Part shown: positions 43,802 through 51,605 of the stretch, piece by piece
How the letters are laid out: every line of letters begins with the position of its first letter
How positions within the stretch are numbered: position 1 is the stretch's first letter
Source of the DNA: Streptococcus ilei
GTDB taxonomy: Bacteria; Bacillota; Bacilli; Lactobacillales; Streptococcaceae
NCBI RefSeq assembly: GCF_000479335.1
Contig: NC_022584.1
Location: 1,736,001 to 1,800,000, forward strand
Reading direction: 5' to 3'
Length of the DNA: 64,000 nucleotides
Notes under the pieces: model-generated
Database searches by the model: none
What the model was told of the DNA's origin: nothing
What the model saw: the letters and a program-made list of their open reading frames with translations, nothing else
Made by a program: the position numbers and the translations under genes

Positions 43802-46240
43802 ATGAAACAAGTAGAAGTAGCAAGTACAAGCATTAAAACAGAATATTTTGGAAGCCTCACTGAACGCATGAATAAGTATCGTGAAGATGTCTTAAATAAG
43901 AAGCCTTACATCGATGCTGAACGTGCTGTTCTTGCAACTAAGGCATATGATCGTTATAAGGAACAACCAAATGTTCTTAAACGTGCCTATATGTTGAAAG
44001 AGATTCTTGAAAATATGACAATCTACATTGAGGATGAATCCATGATTGCTGGAAACCAAGCATCCTCTAATAAAGATGCTCCGATTTTCCCAGAATATAC
44101 TTTAGAGTTCGTTCTGAAGGAATTGGATCTTTTTGAAAAGCGGGATGGTGATGTCTTCTATATTACGGAAGAAACGAAAGAACAGCTCCGTAGTATCGCA
44201 CCGTTCTGGGAAAATAATAACTTACGTGCAAGAGCTGGCGCTCTTCTACCTGAAGAAGTATCTGTCTATATGGAAACAGGATTCTTCGGTATGGAAGGGA
44301 AGATGAATTCAGGAGATGCCCACTTAGCAGTCAATTATCAAAAATTATTGCAATATGGCTTGAAAGGTTTTGAAGAAAGAGCTCGCCAAGCTAAAGCAGC
44401 CCTAGATCTAACGGATCCAGCTAGCATTGATAAGTACCATTTTTACGATTCTATCTTTATCGTAGTTGATGCTGTTAAGACCTATGCTCAACGATTTGTG
44501 GAACTTGCTAAACAACTTGCTGAAACAGCAACTCCTGAACGTAAGAAGGAATTGCTTGAAATTGCAGAGATTTGCTCAAAAGTTCCATACGAGCCTGCAA
44601 GTACATTTGCAGAGGCTGTTCAGTCTGTTTGGTTTATCCAATGTATTCTTCAGATTGAATCAAATGGACACTCACTTTCATATGGCCGTTTTGACCAATA
44701 TATGTATCCATACGTTAAAGCTGATTTGGAAAGTGGACGGGAAACTGAAGAGAGTATTGTTGAACGCTTGACTAACCTTTGGATTAAGACTATTACAATT
44801 AACAAAGTACGTAGTCAAGCACATACCTTCTCATCTGCAGGTAGTCCGCTTTATCAAAACGTTACGATTGGTGGTCAAACACGTGATAAGAAAGATGCCG
44901 TCAATCCATTGTCTTATTTGGTGTTGAAGTCAGTTGCTCAAACTCACCTTCCTCAACCAAACTTAACTGTTCGTTATCATGCTGGTCTGGATGCCCGCTT
45001 CATGAACGAATGTATTGAAGTTATGAAGCTCGGATTTGGTATGCCTGCTTTCAATAATGATGAGATTATTATTCCATCCTTTATTTCAAAAGGTGTTCTT
45101 GAAGAAGATGCTTATGATTACAGTGCAATTGGTTGTGTAGAAACAGCTGTTCCAGGTAAATGGGGATATCGCTGTACAGGTATGAGTTATATGAACTTCC
45201 CTAAAGTTTTGCTCATTACGATGAATGACGGAATCGATCCTGCTTCTGGCAAGCGCTTTGCACCAAGCTTTGGTCATTTTAAAGACATGAAGAGCTTCGA
45301 TGAATTGCAAACTGCTTGGGACAAGACTTTGCGCCACTTAACCCGCATGAGTGTGATCGTAGAAAACTCTATCGACCTATCTCTTGAAAGAGAAGTGCCA
45401 GATATCCTCTGTTCAGCTTTGACAGATGACTGTATTGGACGTGGAAAACACCTAAAAGAAGGTGGAGCTGTCTACGATTATATTTCTGGTTTACAAGTGG
45501 GTATTGCAAACTTATCCGATTCACTTGCAGCAATCAAGAAACTGGTATTCGAAGAAGGACGCTTAACGCCACAAGAGCTATGGCATGCTCTGGAAACCGA
45601 TTACGAGGGCGAACGTGGAAAAGAAATCCAAGAGATGCTTATCCATGATGCACCGAAGTATGGAAACGATGATGACTATGCGGACAGCTTAGTTCGAGAA
45701 GCATACGATATTTATGTGGATGAAATTGCTAAATATCCAAATACTCGATATGGACGTGGGCCAATCGGAGGAATTCGTTACTCAGGTACATCTTCTATTT
45801 CAGCCAATGTAGGACAAGGTCGTGGAACATTAGCCACTCCGGACGGTCGTAATGCCGGGACTCCACTTGCAGAAGGATGTTCTCCATCCCACAATATGGA
45901 CCAACATGGCCCAACATCTGTTCTAAAATCTGTTTCTAAATTACCAACAGATGAAATTGTTGGTGGTGTTCTACTGAACCAAAAAGTAAACCCACAAACT
46001 TTAGCTAAAGAAGAAGATAAATTAAAACTTATTGCTTTACTCCGTACGTTCTTTAATCGTCTACATGGATACCATATTCAATACAATGTGGTTTCTAGAG
46101 AAACATTATTAGACGCTCAAAAACATCCGGAAAAACACCGTGACTTAATTGTACGTGTTGCAGGCTACTCAGCTTTCTTCAATGTACTATCAAGAGCTAC
46201 ACAAGATGATATTATTGGACGGACAGAGCATACTCTATAG
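43802..46240 (+). CDS. Glycyl radical enzyme (PflD/YbiW-like, not a true pyruvate formate-lyase)
   Basis: 812 residues. N-terminal ten-strand barrel domain, catalytic Cys445 in SAIGCVETAVPG, and glycyl radical loop RVAGYSAFF with Gly788. Pyruvate formate-lyase has two adjacent Cys; here a single Cys is followed by Val-Glu, the GCVE pattern of dehydratase/C-O lyase GREs. E. coli YbiW is about the same length. YbiW/PflD were reported to open 1,5-anhydroglucitol/anhydromannitol 6-phosphate to 1-deoxyfructose 6-phosphate. The downstream aldolase and dehydrogenase fit that pathway. Often annotated as 'formate acetyltransferase' (pflF). Confidence 0.88.
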   Translation: MKQVEVASTSIKTEYFGSLTERMNKYREDVLNKKPYIDAERAVLATKAYDRYKEQPNVLKRAYMLKEILENMTIYIEDESMIAGNQASSNKDAPIFPEYTLEFVLKELDLFEKRDGDVFYITEETKEQLRSIAPFWENNNLRARAGALLPEEVSVYMETGFFGMEGKMNSGDAHLAVNYQKLLQYGLKGFEERARQAKAALDLTDPASIDKYHFYDSIFIVVDAVKTYAQRFVELAKQLAETATPERKKELLEIAEICSKVPYEPASTFAEAVQSVWFIQCILQIESNGHSLSYGRFDQYMYPYVKADLESGRETEESIVERLTNLWIKTITINKVRSQAHTFSSAGSPLYQNVTIGGQTRDKKDAVNPLSYLVLKSVAQTHLPQPNLTVRYHAGLDARFMNECIEVMKLGFGMPAFNNDEIIIPSFISKGVLEEDAYDYSAIGCVETAVPGKWGYRCTGMSYMNFPKVLLITMNDGIDPASGKRFAPSFGHFKDMKSFDELQTAWDKTLRHLTRMSVIVENSIDLSLEREVPDILCSALTDDCIGRGKHLKEGGAVYDYISGLQVGIANLSDSLAAIKKLVFEEGRLTPQELWHALETDYEGERGKEIQEMLIHDAPKYGNDDDYADSLVREAYDIYVDEIAKYPNTRYGRGPIGGIRYSGTSSISANVGQGRGTLATPDGRNAGTPLAEGCSPSHNMDQHGPTSVLKSVSKLPTDEIVGGVLLNQKVNPQTLAKEEDKLKLIALLRTFFNRLHGYHIQYNVVSRETLLDAQKHPEKHRDLIVRVAGYSAFFNVLSRATQDDIIGRTEHTL

Positions 46241-46255
46241 TAAAGAGGTATGTAT

Positions 46256-46924
46256 ATGGAATTTATGCTTGATACTTTAAATTTAGATGAGATAAAAAAA
46301 TGGGCGCGAGTGTTACCCCTTGCTGGGGTAACTTCGAACCCAACAATTGCCAAAAAAGAAGGGGACATTGATTTTTTTGATCGTATCCATAAGGTGCGGG
46401 AAATCATCGGAGGTTCTCCTTCCATCCATGTTCAAGTTGTCGCAAAAGATTATGAAGGAATTTTAAAAGATGCGGCTAAAATTCGCGAACAATGCGATGA
46501 AAATACCTATATTAAAGTCCCAGTTACACCTGAAGGACTTGCTGCAATTAAAGTGTTAAAAGCAGAGGGTTACAAAATTACTGCAACAGCAATCTATACT
46601 GTTTTTCAAGGACTGTTAGCGATTGAAGCAGGAGCCGACTATTTAGCACCTTATTACAATCGTATGGAAAACTTAAACATTGATTCAGCTCAGGTTATTT
46701 CTCAGTTAGCGAGTGCCATAGAGCGTAATCATTCATCAAGCAAAATTCTAGCAGCTTCCTTTAAAAATGTGGCTCAAGTTAATAGAGCATTTAAAGAAGG
46801 AACACAAGCAATTACGGCAGGGGCAGATGTCTTTGAAGCAGCTTTTGGAATGCCTTCTATTGCAAAAGCAGTAGATGACTTCGAGGCAGATTGGTCAGCC
46901 GTTCATCAAAAGACTACAATTTGA
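46256..46924 (+). CDS. Fructose-6-phosphate aldolase / transaldolase-like (FSA, TalC)
   Basis: 222 residues from ATG 46256, eight bases from SD AGAGG. Compact transaldolase subfamily: [27 protein letters not shown], Schiff-base Lys in [11 protein letters not shown] (about 85), [11 protein letters not shown] and [15 protein letters not shown]. Cleaves fructose 6-phosphate-like ketoses. In the proposed pathway it would split 1-deoxyfructose 6-phosphate into glyceraldehyde 3-phosphate and hydroxyacetone. 15 bases after the GRE gene. Confidence 0.93.
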   Translation: MEFMLDTLNLDEIKKWARVLPLAGVTSNPTIAKKEGDIDFFDRIHKVREIIGGSPSIHVQVVAKDYEGILKDAAKIREQCDENTYIKVPVTPEGLAAIKVLKAEGYKITATAIYTVFQGLLAIEAGADYLAPYYNRMENLNIDSAQVISQLASAIERNHSSSKILAASFKNVAQVNRAFKEGTQAITAGADVFEAAFGMPSIAKAVDDFEADWSAVHQKTTI

Positions 46925-46938
46925 TAAAGGAGGAGTGT

Positions 46939-48030
46939 ATGAGAAATTTTGCAAGTCCATCTCGTTACATACAAGGTGAGAATGCTTTATTTGAAAATGC
47001 AAAACCTATTTTAGAGCTGGGGAGTCATCCCGTTTTACTCTGTGATTCAGTGGTCTATGATATTGTAGGAGAACGTTTTGAAAAGTATCTCCTCCGGTAT
47101 GGCTTTACAGTCTTGCCAGTGTTCTTCAATGGTGAAGCTTCTGATAATGAAATCAATCGTGTGGTCAGTCTGGCAGAAGAAAATGGCTGTGATTTGGTTA
47201 TTGGACTTGGTGGAGGAAAGACCATCGACAGTGCAAAAGCTATTGCAGATCTTTTACAATCACCAGTTGTCATTGCTCCGACCATTGCCTCGACAGATGC
47301 TCCAGTCTCAGCCTTGTCAGTTATCTACACGGATGAAGGAGCCTTTGCTCGCTATATCTTCTATTCTAAAAATCCAGAATTGGTCTTGGTGGATAGTAAA
47401 GTGATCTCTCAAGCACCAAAACGTTTGCTGGCTTCTGGTATCGCAGATGGGTTAGCGACTTGGGTCGAAGCGCGTGCGGTAATGCAAGCCAACGGAAAAA
47501 CCATGCTAGGCAAACACCAAACTCTAGCGGGTGTCGCGATTGCGCAACGTTGTGAAGAAATCTTATTTGCTGATGGTCTCCAAGCCATGGCGGCATGTGA
47601 AGCCAAAGTTGTAACGCCTGCTCTTGAAAACATCATTGAAGCCAATACCCTTCTCAGTGGGATTGGGTTTGAAAGTGGTGGCTTGGCAGCGGCTCACGCC
47701 ATCCATAATGGTTTTACTGCCCTCACTGGGGACATCCACCAATTGACACACGGTGAAAAAGTAGCCTATGGCACCTTGGTTCAATTGTTCTTGGAAAACC
47801 GTCCAAAAGAAGAATTGAACAAATATATTCGTTTTTATCAACAAATTGGTATGCCAACGACTCTGAAAGAAATGCATCTTGAAAATGCAAGCTACGAAGA
47901 TCTTCTTAAGGTTGGCCAACAAGCAACCATTGAAGGAGAAACCATCCATCAAATGCCATTCAAGGTACAAGCATCTGATATTGCTCAAGCGATTGTAGCA
48001 GTAGATGCTTATGTCAAGTCCTTAGGTTAA
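46939..48030 (+). CDS. gldA: Glycerol dehydrogenase
   Basis: 363 residues from ATG 46939 with SD AAAGGAGGAG. Iron/zinc-dependent polyol dehydrogenase: NAD loop GLGGGKTIDSAKAIADLL (about 92-109), metal ligands expected at Asp in SGIADGLATWVEAR, and His in AHAIHNGFTAL and QLTHGEKVAYG. Interconverts glycerol and dihydroxyacetone; can also reduce hydroxyacetone to 1,2-propanediol, the last step of the proposed route. Ends at a strong terminator. Confidence 0.95.
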   Translation: MRNFASPSRYIQGENALFENAKPILELGSHPVLLCDSVVYDIVGERFEKYLLRYGFTVLPVFFNGEASDNEINRVVSLAEENGCDLVIGLGGGKTIDSAKAIADLLQSPVVIAPTIASTDAPVSALSVIYTDEGAFARYIFYSKNPELVLVDSKVISQAPKRLLASGIADGLATWVEARAVMQANGKTMLGKHQTLAGVAIAQRCEEILFADGLQAMAACEAKVVTPALENIIEANTLLSGIGFESGGLAAAHAIHNGFTALTGDIHQLTHGEKVAYGTLVQLFLENRPKEELNKYIRFYQQIGMPTTLKEMHLENASYEDLLKVGQQATIEGETIHQMPFKVQASDIAQAIVAVDAYVKSLG

Positions 48031-48045
48031 TCAAAGAAATACAGA

Positions 48046-48074
48046 AACCATCGCCTGTTGGCGATGGTTTTTTT
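48046..48074 (+). terminator. Terminator of the GRE operon
   Basis: AACCATCGCC / GGCGATGGTT plus T run. Confidence 0.93.
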
Positions 48075-48195
48075 GATGGTTGTTCGTTTTCGTTTAATTT
48101 GGAGATGTATACTTCTGAATTAAGAGATTCTCCACCCACATAGCTGAAAAATGCAACCATATAGAAAAAAGAAAAGGCAAAGGCTCCAATCTTTG

Positions 48196-48218
48196 ATAGA
48201 CTCAGGAGGTAGCGTTAC
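48196..48218 (+). promoter_or_regulatory. Possible promoter of the double-glycine peptide gene
   Basis: TTGATA and TACAAA separated by 17 bases, ending about 20 bases before the peptide ATG. The leader would be very short. Confidence 0.35.
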
Positions 48219-48241
48219 AAATACAAATTGGAGGAAATGAA

Positions 48242-48382
48242 ATGACAGAATGTAGTCAAAAAGAATTGGCACAGATTGTAGGAGGAGGAGGTTCTCGCCC
48301 AAATGTGGTTCAAGGTCAGTCAGATAAGATTGAGATTGGACGTCCTGGATTTGTGAAGCGACCACCGCTCGCTCGTATTTAA
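48242..48382 (+). CDS. Double-glycine leader peptide (bacteriocin or signal candidate)
   Basis: 46 residues, SD TTGGAGGAAATGAA before ATG. Leader MTECSQKELAQIVGG fits the consensus for cleavage after Gly-Gly by peptidase-containing ABC exporters. The mature part (about 31 residues: GGSRPNVVQG, then QSDKIEIG, then RPGFVKRPPLARI) is basic and has no membrane-active helix or Cys. Its end RPPLARI resembles the apidaecin tail RPPHPRL/I. Followed after 94 bases by a CPBP-family membrane protease, a type often linked to bacteriocin immunity. No exporter is nearby. Confidence 0.65.
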   Translation: MTECSQKELAQIVGGGGSRPNVVQGQSDKIEIGRPGFVKRPPLARI

Positions 48383-48476
48383 GACATGATAGAGTTCTAG
48401 GATGAAGTGTTCTGAGAGTTAGATCTTAAGGCAGATTGGAACTCGGTAGAAAGGATTAAATGAAAGGGTAAATGCA

Positions 48477-49151
48477 ATGAGTAAGACAGACAGATTGTTT
48501 CAACTAGCGACAATTGGAATTCTCTGCATCAATTTTGCGCTTTTTAACGTGGGACTCCCAACGGATTTAGTGGGCCACCTATCGGATGATTCTTATTATG
48601 GCTTGCTCCTCTTGTTGATAGGATTGATTGGGGGGGTAGCCGTTACACTCTTGGTAAAGAGTCGTCGCTGGGACTTGTACGGGAAATTCACCTTTAAAGC
48701 TTCCTATTTGGCGGTGTTTGTGCTTGTTTTTCTTGCTCACTTTTTATGGGATATGTTTTCTGCAGCGGTATTTCCGCCCACTAAGAATTCCATAGCCCTT
48801 GCAGAAATATCTAGTGATTTGTCAGGCTGGGCCTTGGTGTTGATACGCTATGTCTATGCCTGCTTGCTGGCTCCCATTGTGGAAGAGCTAGTTTTTCGTG
48901 ATTTGGTCATGACGGCTTTGGCACCTTATCAGAAGTATAAGCTGGATATGCTTGTTTCGGCCTCCTTGTTCAGCCTCTCGCATGTCTGGCAGCATGGCTG
49001 GGATTTGCCAAGCTTTATCGTCTACTTGGTACCGGGCCTGCTATTTTGTGCGGTCTTGCGTTATACCAAATCGATTTACTGGGCTATCCTTCAGCATGCC
49101 TCTTGGAATAGCTTCCTTACCCTCTTATCCCTCCTGGTCAGTGGGATTTAA
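48477..49151 (+). CDS. CPBP-family intramembrane metalloprotease (Abi-like)
   Basis: 224 residues, about six membrane helices. Motifs: EELVFRD (Glu136-Glu137 pair), FSLSHVWQ, and HASWN near the C-terminus: the three CPBP motifs with metal ligands in place. In streptococci such proteins often lie in bacteriocin loci and can confer self-immunity; others process membrane proteins. SD AAAGGG. Its neighbour, a double-glycine peptide gene in the same direction, supports an immunity role, by inference. Confidence 0.85.
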   Translation: MSKTDRLFQLATIGILCINFALFNVGLPTDLVGHLSDDSYYGLLLLLIGLIGGVAVTLLVKSRRWDLYGKFTFKASYLAVFVLVFLAHFLWDMFSAAVFPPTKNSIALAEISSDLSGWALVLIRYVYACLLAPIVEELVFRDLVMTALAPYQKYKLDMLVSASLFSLSHVWQHGWDLPSFIVYLVPGLLFCAVLRYTKSIYWAILQHASWNSFLTLLSLLVSGI

Positions 49152-49262
49152 GTAAGGGGAAGGAGTGGCAGGGGCCTTTATCCATCATCAAAGAAGCAGT
49201 CAAAACTGCTTTTTTGCATGCAGTCAAAACAACTATTTTTTCTAACTTTTGAAATATTATAC

Positions 49263-49299
49263 AGTTAAGCGTTTACATTTTTCCGTAAAGTGCTATAAT
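49263..49299 (+). promoter_or_regulatory. Promoter of the peptide-binding lipoprotein gene with overlapping cre
   Basis: TTTACA (49272-49277), 16 bases, TATAAT (49294-49299). AGTTAAGCGTTTACA (49263-49277) matches the cre consensus at 13 of 15 positions and covers the -35, so CcpA repression is expected. Confidence 0.7.
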
Positions 49300-49338
49300 T
49301 TAATATGAAGAATAACATTTTATACAGAGGTGATCCAT

Positions 49339-51321
49339 ATGAAAAAAGGGAAGCTACTCTTAGCCACCGGCGCTCTGCTTTTGTCTGTAAGCGCACTGGT
49401 AGCCTGCTCACAAGGAGGGAAATCTTCAAGTTCGGACAACCAGGTCTTTAGTTATGTATATACGCAAGATCCGGATACTTTGGATTATTCACTTTCTAAT
49501 AAACGGTCGACTTCAGAATTTACAGGTAATGCTGTGGATGGTTTGTTAGAAGTTGACAAATATGGCAACTTAATCCCATCTCTTGCTAAGGATTGGACTG
49601 TTTCAAAAGATGGTCTGACCTATACCTATAAACTTCGTAAAGGGGTTAAATGGGTGACCGCTGAAGGGGAAGAATTCGGAGAAGTTAAGGCCCAAGACTT
49701 TGTAACGGGGCTTCAGCACGCAGCGGACAAGAAATCTTCGGCCCTCTATCTCGTCCAACAATCTATCAAAGGGTTGGATGATTATGTCTCAGGGAAAACC
49801 AAAGACTTCTCAACAGTTGGTATCAAAGCTGTCGATGACTATACTGTTCAATACACCTTGAACCAACCAGAAAGTTTCTGGAATTCAAAAACCACCATGG
49901 GCATTTTGATGCCAGTCAATAAAGAATTCTTAGATTCTAAGGGAGATGACTACGGTCAAGGTACGAACCCTTCTAGTATTCTTTATTGTGGTCCTTATTT
50001 GATCAAAGCTATCACCTCTAAATCTGTTGTGACGCTTGAAAAGAACCCAACCTATTGGGATGCGGATAATGTAAAAATTTCTAAGGTTAAGCTGACCTAT
50101 TATGATGGACAAGATTCAGAATCTTTGATCCGTGGATTTGATAACGGAGACTATACCTTTGCCCGTGTCTTCCCAAATGGCTCTAACTATAAGAGTGTAG
50201 AGAAGAAACACAAAGATGACATTGTCTTCAGTGACCAAGGATCCTCTACTTATAACTTGTCTTTCAACATTGACCGTCAAGCTTATGAGATTACGACGAA
50301 GACGACAGATGCTCAAAAGAGCTCAACCAAGAAAGCAATTTTGAATAAAGACTTCCGTCAAGCCATTATGTTTGCCTTCAACCGCAAGGCCTATGTAGCG
50401 CAAGCCAATGGGGAAGCATCTGCAGACAAGGTCATCCGCAACACCTTCACTCCTCCAAACTTTGTTCAAATTGATGGCAAAGATTTCGGTGAGTCTGTAG
50501 AGAAAAACTTAGAAGAATATGGTGATGAATGGAAAGGTGTTTCTGTCGAAGATGGAAAAGATACCCTTTACAATCCAACCAAGGCCAAGGAAGAGTTTGC
50601 CAAGGCTAAAGAAGCCCTTCAAGGCCAAGGGGTAGAGTTCCCGATTCATTTGGACCTCCCTGTTTCATCAACCTATACAGAAGGAGTCAAGCAAGCTCAA
50701 TCCTTTAAACAGTCGATTGAATCTACCCTAGGAGCAGAAAATGTCGTCATCGACTTGAACATGGTATCTGAGGACGATCTTAATCGAGTGACCTACTTTG
50801 CTGAAAATGCTTCCCAACAAGACTGGGATTTGAACAACAACTTAGGTTGGGGACCAGACTATACTGATCCATCTTCTTACCTAGATATCACAAGCTCTAA
50901 GAATGGTGAAAATGCCAATTCCTACTTTGGATTTGATGCGGGAACGAATAACGCAGCTGCTAAAGAAGCTGGTTTTGATGAATACGATCAACTGATCGAA
51001 GACGCGCACAATGAAACAAAAGACGTCAACGACCGCTATAAAAAATATGCTAAAGCTCAGGCTTGGTTGACTGATAGTGCCCTCTTGATTCCAATTCATT
51101 CAGATGGAGCTTCTCCAGGTGTTCGTAAGACAGTTCCATACACAGCTGCCTTTGCTTGGACAGGACACAAGGGTCAAACCTTCAACTACAAGTACTTGGA
51201 ATTGCAAGACAAAGTCTTGAAAACCAAGGAGTACGATGAAGCGCGTGAACAATGGAAGAAAGAAAAAGAAGAATCCAATAAGAAAGCTCAAAAAGAACTA
51301 GAAAGTCACGTAGAGGACTAG
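49339..51321 (+). CDS. Oligopeptide-binding lipoprotein (AmiA/AliA/AliB family)
   Basis: 660 residues from ATG 49339, eight bases after SD AGAGG. Signal peptide with lipobox LVAC, Cys23, then a Ser-rich linker. SBP family 5: SYVYTQDPDTLDYSLSNKR, DGLLEVDKYGNLIPSLAKDW, LRKGVKW, and the C-terminal DSALLIPIHSDG. Captures oligopeptides for an Ami/Opp importer. No permease or ATPase genes are adjacent, so like AliA/AliB it probably uses the Ami channel encoded elsewhere. Some homologues sense peptides from other species. Confidence 0.93.
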   Translation: MKKGKLLLATGALLLSVSALVACSQGGKSSSSDNQVFSYVYTQDPDTLDYSLSNKRSTSEFTGNAVDGLLEVDKYGNLIPSLAKDWTVSKDGLTYTYKLRKGVKWVTAEGEEFGEVKAQDFVTGLQHAADKKSSALYLVQQSIKGLDDYVSGKTKDFSTVGIKAVDDYTVQYTLNQPESFWNSKTTMGILMPVNKEFLDSKGDDYGQGTNPSSILYCGPYLIKAITSKSVVTLEKNPTYWDADNVKISKVKLTYYDGQDSESLIRGFDNGDYTFARVFPNGSNYKSVEKKHKDDIVFSDQGSSTYNLSFNIDRQAYEITTKTTDAQKSSTKKAILNKDFRQAIMFAFNRKAYVAQANGEASADKVIRNTFTPPNFVQIDGKDFGESVEKNLEEYGDEWKGVSVEDGKDTLYNPTKAKEEFAKAKEALQGQGVEFPIHLDLPVSSTYTEGVKQAQSFKQSIESTLGAENVVIDLNMVSEDDLNRVTYFAENASQQDWDLNNNLGWGPDYTDPSSYLDITSSKNGENANSYFGFDAGTNNAAAKEAGFDEYDQLIEDAHNETKDVNDRYKKYAKAQAWLTDSALLIPIHSDGASPGVRKTVPYTAAFAWTGHKGQTFNYKYLELQDKVLKTKEYDEAREQWKKEKEESNKKAQKELESHVED

Positions 51322-51354
51322 GAGCTTTAAGAGCGATTGTATACTGAACAGGGA

Positions 51355-51536
51355 AGAGAGTGGGACAGAAATCGCTCATTCGATAGAATTCGATTTCGTC
51401 GTCCCACCTCCGCACAGTTGAGTAGGGCTGTAAAAGTTGATTAAATCAGCCTAGTAGAGTCTACTCAACCACTGCGTCTTGCTAGACAATCCAAAGACAA
51501 TTGAGAGGCCAGGACTTTTGTCCCAGCCTCTTTTTG
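51355..51536 (+). repeat. Dispersed intergenic repeat, family 1, copy B
   Basis: Same start (AGAGAGTGGGACAGAAATCG) and end (TTTTGTCCCAGCCTCTTTTT) as copy A, with the extra CTACTCAACCA segment. Lies after the lipoprotein gene and provides its terminator. Confidence 0.92.
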
Positions 51537-51605
51537 GTGGATAGAACCTTTAAAAATCCCCTAAAAATGGTATAATAGGAGCATCACGAAAATTGGAGAG
51601 ACAGC

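Noticed and set aside
43802..46240. Annotation as pyruvate formate-lyase (formate acetyltransferase)
   Set aside because: Only one active-site Cys in a GCVE context, and the operon partners point to sugar-phosphate chemistry.
51537..51605. T-box leader before leuS
   Set aside because: Only about 70 bases separate the repeat from leuS, with no T-box sequence or specifier stem.
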